Shown here piece after piece: positions 13,360 through 28,500 of a DNA stretch of 64,000 nucleotides (positions are counted from its first letter, which is position 1; each line of letters begins with the position of its first letter). Position numbers and translations under genes: made by a program. The stretch lies in the NCBI RefSeq assembly GCF_905163445.1, contig NC_053197.1, positions 5,642,001-5,706,000 of the forward strand. Reading direction: 5' to 3'. Source of the DNA: Pararge aegeria (lineage: Eukaryota > Arthropoda > Insecta > Lepidoptera > Nymphalidae). The notes beneath the pieces are model-generated. The model ran no database searches, was not told the origin of the DNA, and saw only the letters and a program-made list of their open reading frames with translations.

Positions 13360-13531
13360 ATATTTGAGCGGGCGCGGTGAGGTGCGTTGGTCGCAATGAC
13401 GACCGACATCTCGGTGTCCCGCTGGGACCCCAGCATCGGCCACGGCCAGGAGATCATCGACGACTTCGAGTACGACGGCGGCAACTCCTCATCAAGGCTA
13501 TTCGAACGATCGCGCATCAAAGCGCTAGCAG
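13360..13531 (+). CDS. beta-Spec: beta-Spec exon 1 (5' UTR end plus residues 1-45)
   Basis: ATG at 13396 opens MTTDISVSRWDP and runs through NSSSRLFERSRIKALA, the conserved beta-spectrin N-terminus ahead of CH1. The donor is GGTTAG after 13531; the exon ends in phase 1 with G. Upstream, TTATTATTATCCTCAG ending at 13359 reads as an acceptor, so this may be exon 2 of the mRNA, with 36 nt of GC-rich leader. Alternatively transcription may start near here (TCAGAT at 13356 resembles an initiator), in which case the DRE cluster upstream would be the promoter. Coding part 13396-13531. Confidence 0.93.
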
Positions 13532-16500
13532 GTTAGTTTTTTAATGGCTAAGGGCTTAGTACCGCATTCAGGTTGTGGCGTGCAAATCCACAACCAATCA
13601 CAATCGCGGTTTCATTAAAAGACTTGTGATTGGTCGTTAATTGAACGCTATTGCGGACGCGAGCTGAATGCGTTGTCTGTGCCTCATTTTTTTATTTTCG
13701 GTTCGGCTGCTGCTATTTATTTAGTGTAACATTTTATAGTATTTTTTTCTGTTTCGTGTCATTTATTGGTTATTGCGCCTCTTACTCATTTTATTCACAT
13801 TTATATATTTTTCATATCAGCATACCTATCCTGCGTTGATACTATTATGCACTACTATTAAATGTATTATATGGGCAAAATTAGTATACCTATTAGATGA
13901 AACCGCAGGACCCAGGTATTAAATAAAGAATGATAATTTCTAGCGAGATTAAACGAAGCTTCATGCTTTTTTACTTGCATAGTAAATCGGACTCCTACCC
14001 GATAAATATTTCAATTTTAGTAGAAAATTGAATTCGTTATAAAGCGAGTATAACTTACTAAGTCACCTCGCCTCTAGTCAGCCATTCAGCCAGTCCAGAT
14101 CTTTCCTAGATATTTTTGCGTGCCGTACTAATTTAACTGTGACCGGTCGTAAACCTTTACATTCAATGAATAAATTCTTGCAATAACAGTACTCGCAGAT
14201 TTGACAAGATCAAGATCCGTATAGGTAAAGCACTTTAGAATAATCGTAAAAAATAATATTACTAGCTATTGCCCGCAACTTCGTCTGCGTTTGATTTTGT
14301 TTTTAAAGTATTCAGTATCACTAAGCCTTAAATGAGTATAGTAGTATATATATATAACATGTGACTGTCAATTAATTATAGACAAATAATTTGCAATAAA
14401 ATAAAATTGCGACTATAATTAAAGATCTAAGCTATCCTATCTCTTAAGTTGGACCAGACTGCTCACGGTGTGCCAATTTAATTAAAAATCGGTTAAGTAG
14501 TTTAGGAGTCCATCGCGGACAAATATCGTGACAGGAGATTTATATATAGTTAAGTTTGTAAGAGATCCTTTTCATTTGATTTATAAGGCACAAAAGTGAG
14601 CGCTGTGAATGTAAATAGGAGGTCCCGGTTTCGATTCCCGGCAGAGACAATTTGGGAATTTATAATTTCTGTTTTTTTTTTCTCGTTGGTCTGGTAGGAG
14701 GCTTTGGCCTTGGCTAGTAACCACCCTAACGACAAAAACGTTCGGCAAAGCGATTTAGTGTTCCGGTGCGATGTCGCGTAGAAACCGATTAGGGATATGA
14801 CCACCCTAACGGGTTAGCCCGCTACCATATTAGACTGCATCATCACCAGGTGAGATTGCAGCCAAGGGCTAACTTGGACAGGAATAAAAAAAAATATTGA
14901 AACTAGTTATTGCCCGCGACATTGTACGCGTGTTTCCGTTTTATGAACATCTCGCTGGAACGTATGACGCTGTTCCAGATGCATACTATTTATAATATAA
15001 CAAAGTTGTTTTTGATATCCCGTGGGAACGGTCCCTGGAGCTAGTACCCCTTCAGCAGGGCTAGGACAGGCAGAAGACAAAAATTTTATCCTCCCATTAT
15101 ATCCCCTGGCAAGGGATCAGTGGCGTGCATAGAGGGTATGCACAGGGTATGCAGACGATATAAAATGAAGAAATTCTCCAGTACGAGTTATAAATACTTA
15201 AGGGTACGCTTTATATACGATCTTACAATGCTTATTCTTAAGTTTTTCATAATTCTTACTGGAGATTTTTTTCATTTTATATCCTCTGCATACCCTGTGC
15301 ATACCCTCTATGCACGCCACTGCAAGGGTTATAATTAACCTGCTAAAGCACGGGAACATGGAATAAGAGAAGTTGACCCCAGTTTATTATTACACATATA
15401 TTATAAGGATATTATATCCACTTGTGCACCAATGCTCTGAGAGTTGATAATAAAGCTGTGAGAGAAGATAATTTTTCTTTCCTTTCCCCGGGGACATAAT
15501 AGTCTCGTGCCCATGCTAGCCGTGCAACAATTTTTTTATATTAATAATTTAGCGAGCCCACCCACATTTTTTTTTTTTTTTAATTTTATATAGCCCACCA
15601 ATGGTAAGTGAAAACCCGTAGCGTACAGAGTGTCAACACTTTGCAGAGTATGCGAGAGTCACGTCCTGAATAGCAGTGGCGTGCACTTCATACACGCACA
15701 AAAGCACTGCATACCCAAATTGTTTTATATAACGCGTATTGGAGGGGAATTTTACCATTTTATGCCGTGTACCTGCTTTATGCATACCCTGGTCAGAAAC
15801 AGTGTGCACGCTACTGCTGAATAGCCACCCTGTGTTCATCAATCTGAGGCGTCTATCTTATCCATAGCTAGATGCAGTAAGCAGAAAAGTATGTAGTGGT
15901 TGAGTTCGATAAACGTTCGAATAAAAAAGAAAAATAACACTTTCTCATTTATAATATTAGTATTGAGTATTATAATCTATTACTAATTGAACAAATACTT
16001 AAGGCAACTAACGGTATAATATGTGTAACAGTTACCTTATCTTTAGCGATAAAGACGTGGATATCGTCGATGATACGCTCGAAGCAATGTAGGTAGGCGA
16101 TAACACAAAAGTACGATTTGCTTGACATGAGTTTATTGTACCCCATAATTAACACTGAGAACTGTTACGCAATAATTCGATCACGTTTGTTCAGAATATC
16201 ACGTCTTATAAATGAGTAAAGGGGTCTCACTACTATCGCTTAAAGGAGTATTGTTTTAAGGTTAGTATTTGAACGAACAGTGGCGTACATAGAGGGTATG
16301 CACAGGGTATGCAGATTAAATAAAATGAAAAAAATCGTCTCTAGTACGACTTTTAAAAAACCAAAGGATAGGCGTTATAAAGTAGTAAGAGTTATAAAAA
16401 CCTACCCTTAACTATTTATAATTCGTACTGGAGATTTTCTTCATTTTATATCATCTGCGTACCCTGTGCATACCCTCTATGTACGCCACTGTTCGTTTAA

Positions 16501-19500
16501 ATACTAACCTTAAAACAATACTCCTTTAAGCGATAGTAGTGAGACCCCTTTACTCATTTATAAGACGTGATGCCACTTATATATTAATGGTATCATGATG
16601 ACTGAATACAGCTTACTAAAATACTAAGTTAGCGAACGTAGCAATTACAAATTTTGAAAACAATAATTGAATGACCATCATTTTTTATTCTTTATTCAAT
16701 GTGCATATTTTTTCTTTAATGGTGATAATTACTTTCGCGAATTGTAATAATCAAAGCTACCAAGGTTTCAAGTTTCTTGTGGGCTTCTTCTAAGATCAGG
16801 ACTAAGAAGAAGCTCACAACAAACTTGCCGGGTGTTCTTTTTGTTATCACTGTCCCAATTGTCACAATTTAGCTTATTATATAGCGATAGGACTTATTTA
16901 TGATAGTAAGGAAAACATAACCTTGCGAAACGCACAGTTATATTTAGTTATATTATACATTGCTTATCATGGCTTTGCATAGCCACAGTTTCCTTTTTCC
17001 CTCACAAATAAAGGTATTGCAAACAGTTGGTTATATTAAGAACATTTTATAAACATCTACTAAAATTGACAGTATTCATAATTATTACTAAGTTTTGCCT
17101 TCATTGCAACGCATAAGTTTCCACAATCATCTATTGAATACTTACTTTGGATCGCGACCTCGGCTGTCTGGGCCCTGGATTAGACTTCCCGGGAAAAAAA
17201 TAAACCCATGTCACTTTCCGACCCTCCTCAGCTACATAGGCCTGTGCGTTTAACGATTGTTGTCGTTGTTGCTCCGTTGCTGCGTTAAAGTGGGATAATC
17301 TAAAAGTAATACATGTACCTAAACGTTGTTAAATTATATTACTAAGTAGGTATTAAAGCGCTGACAGCCTAGTGGATAGAGCTTCGGCTTCTCGGCAAGC
17401 ACCTCTTAACTTTCCAGAGTTATGTGCGTTTTCAATTCAAGAAATTTTCAAATATCACTTGCTTTAACGGTGGAGGAAAACATCGTGAGGAAACGTGCGT
17501 GCATTGCCTCCATAAAGTTCTCAAAGGTGGGTGAAGTCTACCAATCCGCACTTGACCTTAACCTTCCACATCCTGAGAGGCGACCCGTGCCCTGTAGTGG
17601 GCCGGCAACGGGTTGATAATGATGACGATGGAATAATATTAATAGTCAAGTTTTTATTGATCCGTTGTGGTTTTTCAACACATTCGATAGAATCGTTAGA
17701 AAAAAATACAATTTGAAAGCCTATACTGTGCGTTCAGATAAACTGAATTCATTCATATAAAACTTTGACATATATTTTATTCATATATTTGTTGTATATT
17801 ATTATTATTTGATTTAAATACTGGATAAGAATTTTATTAAAAGAGCATTGTAAAGACATAGTTTTTAAGAAATCAAATTTGCATGCCAATCGATGGCGAT
17901 TGTAGCACTATTATATTATTGTAACCACCAACTATGTAACTCAATCTGCAAAAAAAGAAATTAAAATTGAAAATTGAAAAAAAATTCAAGACGGATGTAA
18001 AAATTCTAAAGCTAATAATAATACAGTTATCAACGGCGCTAAGAGATATCTGATATGACAACGGACTGTATTCAGTATCTATCCGACTGGATACAATGCA
18101 ATGCCCGTGAGCTATTTGGACATCTTCGCCGTAACGCCCGAACGTTTTACCGTTGAAATAATTCAGCGTTAGTAAGCTGAGTATACAATCAAAGTGAGGA
18201 AAAACATAAAGTTTATTATAACATAGTTCATTAAACCAGACCAAGTGCTGTCGACATCTGGAGCGTGCGTATCGAATATCCTTGTCCAGTGAGCAGTTGA
18301 ATTTTGTCGCTCCAATTCTTCCAATTCTTTCGTCCAACCTCGTCAGTCATTCGGTGCTGGTGATATGACATCGACGGAGTGTTACGATCTGATAAAACAG
18401 GGCGTCGATATCGAAGTGCCGGGCTTAGAGGCTTATTATGACAAAGTTGTGTGTGAGCTTAGAGGTTGGTAAATATGTGGTTGTTTTTACAAGAGAAACT
18501 AATTGTTCATTAATGTGTTCTTTGAGCTGAAGATATGTGTTCAGATCAGTGTCGGTAGGAGTTGTAGCGGGCTACGATATTATAAAATGTGTGCGTGACT
18601 CTTCGATCAATAGTGTTACTTCGAGATATGCTGTCAGGCGTCAAAAAGTGTCATATGATAAATAAGTTCTCACCCTCGAACCTAATTTCGATATATTATT
18701 TACTTGACGATGCAAAAGTGCTGCTAAAAGTAGGCCTTGAAATGTTTTGTTTTGTAGTAGTGCAAAAGTCAATGGTATATGTGCGCTTAACATTCACAAA
18801 AATAATAAAAGAAACGTATGTGGAAGGACGTATATATATTAAGTTTAGATTCGGTATTTAAAGAAAAACAACAGTTGGCTTTATAATAAACTTGGGATAT
18901 TATAAAGTCTGAATTTGCATGCAGTGCTTTTTCACGTTCTGACATTTGAAGTGTGACAAAACCTAAACACTGCATAACTGTTCCGACGTTATGTAATTTT
19001 TATAAATAAACAAGGTAAGTATGAGTACCTACCAATCGGAACCGTACATTTTTCCTGTAAGATTTTGTATAAATTTCATATCTCGTACATTTTGTGGTAA
19101 AACGTTTGTAGAAGGAAGAGGCATAATAGAATTCAAACAGGTTTGGCGTGAAAAATAGGTTTTATAGCCACTGTCTCAGGCCTTACCAAACGTTAATTTT
19201 TAATCAACGATTTAACTTAAGTTATTACAGATTACCGATGAGTTTACTTAGTATAGGTACTTAGTCATTATCTCGTGGGCAGGTAACAATTAATGTGGTT
19301 GCGTCACCATTGCAAATTAACCATTTTGCATTACGTTTTTATCACTGATGGGTTCTTACATATTCTCGACAATAGGCTGTAAGAGCGCGCTGTAAACGCA
19401 TTAGGTACCTATAACATTTTTATATGTTTTTATTTTCATGAAAACTGGGTCTGGGTATGCAGTGTTAAGATTACATAAATATATCATTTGCGTAGAGCTT

Positions 19501-22500
19501 TTATCAAAATCTTTTATTAAAACTGATCAAATCAGAAATGAGATCAGCAGAGATCGGTGACATATTCTTACATAATCAGTGGCGTGCACAGGGTTTTCGA
19601 CCAGGGTATGCATAAAGCAGCATGGCAAAAAATGGAAAAATTCCCTTCCAATACGAGTTATATAAAATAATTTGGGTATGCAGTGTTTTTGTGCATGTAT
19701 GAAGTGCACGCCGCTGTACATAATATATAAAGATAATTATATCCGTTTTTTTTCTTGCTATTAATTGCTTGTATGTATTTTGTAATATATAGATATGTAT
19801 TATGTTTATCTTTATTATTTCATATATTATCTAGCATGTAGTTATTAGTGTATAGGTAGCCTGGAATATATCACTATAAGTGATAAGGTCGCCTATTGCT
19901 TGTATATAATGTTAGATCTGTCCAGTACTTTTTATCCCTGTTTTTGTGCAATAAAGTTATACAAATAAAAAAAAAAAAAAAAAAAGTTTTGTTGAAAACG
20001 TGTTATGCAGATGGAGGTATTTATCAGTATTCTTATAAAGTGTAAATTTATATGAATATATAAGTTATAAACCTTCATAAATTTTTCCTGAGATAAATAC
20101 CAATTTTATAGGTAATTTGGTATTTTTTTTAGTCTACCTGATTATTACTATTACGTCCTAAGATTTGATCGTCCGGGATTCAAATCAGAAAAGAAGTATC
20201 TGTTATTTCACAAAGACACCAAGCTCCATTAGGAGCAGCTTGTTGTGTCGAGCTCTAAATTCATGACTCCTATGAAATAGGAGGACTAGAAGCCCAGCAG
20301 TGGGCCATTAGAAGGCTGTGTATGATGGTGATGTTGGGCTAAAGGGTTTGAGAGTTATTTGTAATTAGGCAAACAACTTTCCCAAATAAGTAATATCGAT
20401 GCACTTTGGTATAACCTCGATTTCCGCTCTAAAGCGCACGCAGCAATTCGATCTCGTTCTCGCGTTACCCATATCGTTTTCCGAAACTAACACCAAGCTG
20501 TCGTGAGTTACTGTGATGGCTTTGCCCGCTGCGGACGGACGGCGGAGGCCCAGGGCTCCGAGCTCGCGACCCCACTGGCGGTTAATGTGTTAACAATCAT
20601 TTTCTTCATAGCCTGTACTGTGTTTGCGATGATCTATTATCATTTATATTTCTATTTCGATACTGAAGGTCTTGTGGTTTTCATTAGTTCTCTATTGTTT
20701 GGACGGTTAACTGTTTGTTTTTCTATGTGTGATGTTGGAAGCTTCAGTTTGTTATCGTGTTGTGTCTACCTCTACGTATATTCTACTAGCTAAATGCGAG
20801 CGCGCGTCGCTTGTGGCTCAGGGTGATATTCATTCCCGTTTGAATGGGAACGTAGGGATAAAAAGTATACATTTATAAACATTCTTATATATGTACAATA
20901 GCGATCTGCTCCGGCTACGTACGAATTAGAAAAAAGAGTGATGTTACTGCAGTGTAAATTAATTTTTCGACGACTCGACTGTGAAAATAATTTTCTTTTT
21001 TCCTACTAACAAAGAAACTTAATAAGCCTTTATTATTCTTAGAAAATTATGGGCAAACCCTCCCCTTGGGAGATGCCTTTAGTCCAGCAGTGGACTGTTA
21101 TAGGTCATTGATTGATAACTAGAAACTAACTGTGAAAAACTATCTAGACGATGGTCAAACCTGCATCGAGATAAGATCTTTGGGTTAGTGTGGAGTTAAC
21201 TGATAAACAGACAGACTTTTTTTAAATATACAGACGGATTTTATTCTATGTAGAGAGACATTGAACAGAAATACAAATGTTGTACATAAAAATTTAATTA
21301 AATTAAAGTTAAAATAAATACGTAATTTTTGGTTTTATAATTTATAAAACCAAAAATTACGTATCAAAAAAAAAAGATCGATTTTGTGTGCTAAGCGCCA
21401 CTAAGAGTTTTATAGATTCCCAACATACTATTTATTGTAACTAATTTATAATTATTTTCACCCAGACGAACGAGAGAGCGTACAGAAAAAAACATTTCAA
21501 AAATGGGTGAATTCTCACCTGGTGCGTGTGGGGTGCCGCATCAGCGACCTGTACGTGGACATGAGGGACGGCAAAATGCTCATCAAACTACTAGAAGTAC
21601 TTTCTGGGGAAAGATTGGTGAGTACCAAAGGATAAAGCCTCGATAAGTGCAAACTTTTTATGTGACCTTTGTAAGCCGACGATGATTATTATTAAATGAT
21701 AGACTAGCTGAACTCGTAACGTAATGTTTTAAGGGTAACCTCTTAAAGCTGCTATAGTTAGATAAATTTCCTCAAAGATTTTTTTTGTGGGTAATAATAA
21801 TGAGTACTTTAATCATGTAGTGCATCATTTTTATGTATCATCAATAGTTTTGTCACAGGCAAATATTTGCCACTTTGTGTTGCCACCTTATTGCAATTTT
21901 AAGGATCTCCAATATTTTTTTTTAATAAATTGTGGCCTATCTTACTTCCTTATAATAGAATTTTCTATTGGTAAAAAAAATGTTAAAATCGGTCCAATAG
22001 TTTCAAAGCTTATTTTAAACAAAACAATATTTTCTTTTTGTAATATCAGTATAGGTTGAGATTTAAGCATTCTGTAACATTTATTATGAATTTTACTTTA
22101 GCCACGACCAACAAAAGGCAAAATGCGTATCCACTGTCTGGAGAACGTTGACAAGGCGTTGCAGTTTCTACGCGAACAGCGCGTGCATCTTGAGAACATG
22201 GGTTCCCACGACATCGTCGACGGAAATGCCAGACTCAATCTTGGGTTGATATGGACTATCATCCTTCGATTCCAGGTTCGATAAAATTCCTTATAATAAC
22301 TCGTTATAGATAAAAATAGCGCGTCGCGCCGATTCGCACGCATTTACTGAAGGTTGTTACTTACTTACTTACAGTACCGAAATTTAAATATTTTGCAATT
22401 TTTCTATTCAAATGTTTTTGTTAATGTAAAAATATTAGTTTTTAAATCTCTCGGGAACAGTTGTTTACCCTGGGTAAGCTACCTTTAGTAAAATAACTGT

Positions 22501-25500
22501 TTTGTACCCCTGACAACGTTTATCAAAAAAAAAAAATGATTATCGGTTGTATATTTAAGGAGTGAAAGTAAAAAACATTATTTAGTATGAAAAAAAGTAA
22601 AACTAAGCATGAAAAAAAGTCAGGACATTTACAAGGACAGTTCATCTCTAACAGATTCCTTCCAGAAGTTTTCTAAATGTGAGAATAATTATAATAAGAG
22701 AAGTAATTAAGATTACAATTGAATTATGTAAAGCATAGACCTCACCATAAGAAAGACGAACACGTGTTTTTTTTTATAGGACGAACACGGTTGGTTTTTT
22801 GTTTTTTTTTATAGTAATAATTGACGGACCAAGCAGATGGACCGCCTGATGGTCCATCTGCTTGGTGGAGTGGAAAGCCTCGCCTCACACACTTCACAGG
22901 GCATGCAAGGAGCCAGTCCTGCAACATGCCGTCCTGTGTTCTTCATCAATTTGAAGCGTAGGTGTTAAGCCTCAAGTGCCTGTAATTACACCGGCAACCA
23001 CGCCATTCAGACCGTTACACAGCATTGCAACAATGGTGCTTAGCGGCAGAAATAAGCGTGGCGATAGTACCTCGGACGAACTCTGGCACAAAAAGCTCAC
23101 ACTCGATTTAACTAGGTTAATCATGTTTTTTTTCTTCTTTTTCAGATACAAGACATTACAATTGAAGAGACAGATAACAAAGAGACAAAGTCCGCAAAGG
23201 ACGCACTGCTATTATGGTGTCAAATGAAGACTGCGGGATACAACAATGTCAACGTACGCAATTTCACCACCTCGTGGCGCGACGGGTTGGCGTTCAACGC
23301 CATCATTCACAAGCACAGACCCGACCTCATACAGTTCGAGAAGTTGCACAGAAGCAACCAAATGCAGAATCTTAATAACGCATTCAATGTTGCCGAGGAG
23401 AAACTTGGACTTACTAAACTTCTGGATGCTGAAGGTAACGTGCTTTTTTTTTAAACCAAATTATTGTTAGGTAGCCCAAGTGGCCCATTGTAAGATGATA
23501 GCCCAGTGGGTAGGTCCTCGACTACACTTTCAAGGAGCCTTGTTTAATTCCCAGCATGCACCTCTATCTTTTCTATGATATAATCGTTCTAAGCAATTAA
23601 AATATCACTTAAATATCACTGGCCTTAATCCCTTCTCATTGTGGTCGGACACCCGTGCCCTGTAGTCTGTCGGTAATGGGTTCATATGATGAAGGTTGTA
23701 ACTAAATTTTTTTCCTATAATAGTCAACAATTAATGGAATAACAAATATTTTCATCGCTTTTTACTGTATGCTGTATACATACGTGTAGCGTTTTTATTT
23801 AATAAAACCGAATTAAATTAAACAAAAATTTCTTAATGTATGTATGTTGATATTATAAGATAATAAATTTGAATGATACTTTACAATTAATAGTAACATA
23901 AAGAACTTTGTATACATAATGAATCAGATGGACAATTCACTTTATGGGCTTTATAGGACTCTTAACACCCTTGAGATTACAATGGAGAACTCTCTTGAAT
24001 GCAGGTTTCCTCACGATGTTTTCCTTCACCGTTAAAGCAATTAACAGTTGCATAAAACGCACATAACTCCAAAAGTTGTTAAGGTTTCCCCGAATGACAC
24101 TAGAAAAATCATCATATCAACCCATTACCTAGAATTTACTACAATAATAATATATTACAATACAAGTGTGTTTTTCAATAGCCCCCGCATGATTGCCTTT
24201 ACACTTTCAAAGAAGACTATCTATATGAAATGCATATTTTAACGTTGAACCGTGCATTCCCTTTAGTCAGTCACTTGATAAATTAATCAGTAGCTCAACA
24301 TTATAACGTATTACAGATATCGCAGTCGAACATCCCGATGAGAAATCCATCATCACATATGTGGTGACATACTACCACTACTTCAGTAAGATGAAGCAGG
24401 AAACGGTACAAGGCAAGAGGATTGGAAAGGTGGTGGGCATCGCTATGGAAAACGAGAAGATGATGCATGAATACGAATCGCTCACCAGGTAAAGCACTAT
24501 TAGGTTTACAATATATTGATATATATTATGTATCTTAAAAAGTTCAAAGTTTGTATTAAACGTAAACCTTTTAAAAAATCTTACTATAGTATAAATGACA
24601 TTGTTATTAATAAAGTAGCTTGTGTGTGAATTATTGCTCTAACCAGGTTGCTCTTCTAATAATTTTAAATGTCAATGGTGTGAGATGGTGATAACAAAAA
24701 GAACACTCTGCTAAATTTGTTGTTAACTTAGTTTAGTGACCAGGACACGTTTGGAACCCTCGTAGCTTTAGTTTTAAGTTAGCACATTTCTCATGTAATG
24801 TACGCATTATAAGTGCCATCTATGGGCCCCTACTAGTATAAAGATATTTTTGACTTTGTCTTTGAATAAGTACTAATGCACATGACTAAATTAGCTCTAT
24901 AAATAATAAGTACCATGGTGTTTCCATTTTGTAGTTTTGTCAACTAAATATAAAATGTCATCCAAATAGTTAGAGCTATTTGCAAGACGCACAAAATATG
25001 TTATATATGGTAAAAATAAATCTGTGAGTGTTAGGGGAAGACTGTAATATAATATTACAGCTGAACAAGTTGCCCATACCATCATACCATCCATCCATAT
25101 ATGGTATATACCATATTATATTAGATTGCATCACAACTTACCACAATTACATTAGATAACAACTGTAGCCCAAAATAGTCTAATTGGCTACTTGACTAAT
25201 TGGTTTAGCCAAAAGTGGTAGGACACAGGTCAGACAGGTCAGCGGATCGTAACACGTCTGTACTTCATTGCGTGAAAGTTAACTACGATTTGTATAAAAT
25301 CGAATGAGTGCGATCTAGTTACAATACTGGAAAACAGTACTTTCACTAGATGGCGCTATTTTGATTCCATACAAATCTTAGGTACCTTTTATTCTGGCTA
25401 TTAAAAAGGTAACCAAACTCACACTGGGCTAATTCAAAATTCAAATTCAAAAATTCTTTATTAGGCAGACGATTATGAAGCGTTCCTTCATATATGTTTA

Positions 25501-28500
25501 CATTATTTTAAGCGGATTGTGATAACTTCGTTCGCCAACTTAAACGTAAAGCTACGAGGGTTTCAAACGCAACCTGGTCTAAGAGCCCACAACAAACATA
25601 GCCAGGATTTTTTTTTTGTTATCACCATCTCACAGTAAATAAATATTAAGCTGTGAAGTTAGAGGAATTCACACCCAAGCTTGTTTATCGCTTTATAATA
25701 ACTTTAACTTTATAATAGAAACTTTCTGTAAGCTTACCTTTTATATCAACTTTGAACTTATTCAGAGACATTTAAATGATTTTATTCGGAAATTTGGTAT
25801 AAAATAATACACAATTGCCATTGAATGAACTAGCAATTTAGCATTTATTAGGCACTCAGTGACATTCTGTTTGAAAATTATATTTTACATATTGTTTTTT
25901 AACTGATATTGTATTTCCAGCGATCTCCTGCAATGGATCGAGCGCACAATCGAAGCTCTGGGTGACAGAACGTTCGCGAACTCACTGGAAGGTGTACGTC
26001 AACAACTCATACAGTTCGCCAACTACCGCACAGTTGAAAAGCCTCCCAAGTAAGGGAAAATATATTAAATTTATATCTTCTTCAATAGCCTATCACATCT
26101 TTTAATGTTATATATCTCTATTCAATCTTGTGTGCAGTTGAAAGTTGTTTTTGTGATTATATGTTATTAAGAAAACTTAACTTTGGCTACACAAATATTT
26201 TTAATAATAATTTAAATATATATTGAATATTTTTATCTTAATGTTCCTCTCATCTCTTCTTTATCAATCCATTAGAGGCCCACTACAGGGCACGGAACTC
26301 TTCGCTAGAAAGGTTTAGGCTTTACATACCTTTGAGAATATTGTCGAGAACTCACAGGCATACAGTTTTCCTCAGGATCTCTACCTTCACCGTTTAAGCA
26401 TGTGATATCTAATTTCTTTAAAAACGCAAATCACATTGAATCCACTGGGTGGTGTTAGGCATGCTGGGGTCCGAACTCAGTCCCCTCCAAAAAGTAAACT
26501 GAAATCCTATCCTCTTGGCTATCACCGCAGACATTATGATAAGCAGTCCCAAATCTATTTTATTCGTTTTATTTATTTATTTTAACTCTTTATTTGTACA
26601 CCACATCATTCAGAAAAACAAAAAAAAAGAACAAACACTAAGAATGTAGTAGGATACAAAAGGCGGCCTTATCGCTAAGTAGCGATCTCTGCCAGACAAC
26701 CTTAGGATTAAGTAAACTAAAAAGAAATGTACATGTGAAGCAAAAGGACTAGAAATCTTTGTTAACTGAAACCAATCAATAATGCAACATTTATTTTTTA
26801 GGTTTGTTGAAAAAGGCAACCTCGAAGTTCTGCTGTTCACACTGCAGTCTCGTATGCGAGCGGCCAATCAGAAACCTTACACGCCACGTGAAGGACGTAT
26901 GATACATGACATAAATAGATCCTGGGAACGTTTGGAGAAGGCCGAGCACGAACGGGAACTTGCTCTGAGAGAGGAACTTATTCGACAGGAGAAGTTGGAG
27001 CAACTTGCTGCTAGGTGAGTTTAAGAACTGCCTTATGAGTTTGAAGGCTTGTAATACAGTGTCTAACATAAACATTTTAGCTATAGGTAAATATACAGAG
27101 GTTATTATTTAATTATAATTGTTTCTGATATTTAATAATCGCTACAGCTTAAATAAATAAACTCTTAGAGTGATGATTCATGGTTGATTTGTTTGTCTAA
27201 TTCATTAAAAAATTATTTTATAATATAAGTTTTTTACATCACTTGAAATTTATCAAATTCATTTTTCAAATTCTTCTCTGCTAATTGTTTTGGTGAACCA
27301 GAATCTGATGGTAAAATAATAATAACAGTTCTATAGAATTTGTATAGTAGAATGTCGTCCATCATTAGACCAAATTCAAGTCAATACTGTTAATTACATA
27401 TAACTTTAAACTCGCAACTAACAAGATATAAAAGATACAAGATTTATTTGAAGTAGGCCAATATAATCTCCTTTTAAACGTCAAGTTACCACCAGATCTG
27501 CATATTAATAAATAAATATACTTCTTACGACAATACACACATTACAATCTAGCTTGTGTTATGGGTAATAAGATGGCTGATAAATATTATAATGCATAAT
27601 ATACAGAAACACTTATTCTTAATACATTATATATATATATATATACACACTGAAAAACATTCATGTTCATTACACAAACATTTTCCAGTTGTGGGAATCG
27701 AACCCACGGCCTTGGACTCTGGAAAGCAGGGTCGCTGCCCACTGCGCCAATCGGCCGGTCTTTTTCGTCACTATCATTTTTACTATTTTCAAAAATAAAT
27801 TTATTGTTTGCAGATTCAACCGCAAAGCGCAAATGCGTGAAACGTGGTTATCGGAGAACCAGCGGCTCGTGAGCCAGGACAACTTCGGCTTCGACCTCGC
27901 GGCGGTAGAGGCGGCGGCCAAGAAGCACGAGGCCATCGAAACTGACATCTTCGCGTACGAGGAGCGAGTGCAGGCCGTTGTTGCTGTTTGCTCCGAGTTG
28001 CAAACTGAACGGTGAGAACACACTTATTAAGCCACTTTTATAACAGTTGCTTACCAGTGTCTGTCATCTGCTTTATCCACCACCGTGTGATAGGTACAAG
28101 TAAGTGATAGGTAAAAAATACCCTCACTCAACTCACTGCCATCTCATGGGGTTACGAGAGTGAGAGAGTAGAGAGTGCATCTGTATTTGGGAACATGCTT
28201 GGGCACTGTGATATTATCTTTATTTTTTTTTTTTTTTTTTTTTTAATAAAATGAATAAATAAACATACTACGACAATACAGTACGCACGGTGCGTTGTTC
28301 ATACGTGAGAACAATATATCGCACCATTCACGCCAACTTAGTGTAAACAGAACAATTTTACAGGAAAAGGTTTATTACAAAAAAAAAATTATAAATGTGC
28401 TATCAAATAAAAATTTACGCATCTCAAGTCTGCGGTAATGACTCGATATGTTCTCACGTCAATGGACAATGGACAACAATGGATGGTAGCAATGGACGTG

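Noticed and set aside
17873..18337. 154-codon minus-strand frame
   Set aside because: Composition is not protein-like (long Phe/Asn/Ile run), no family recognised, and it lies over the probable leader of the plus-strand exon at 18365.
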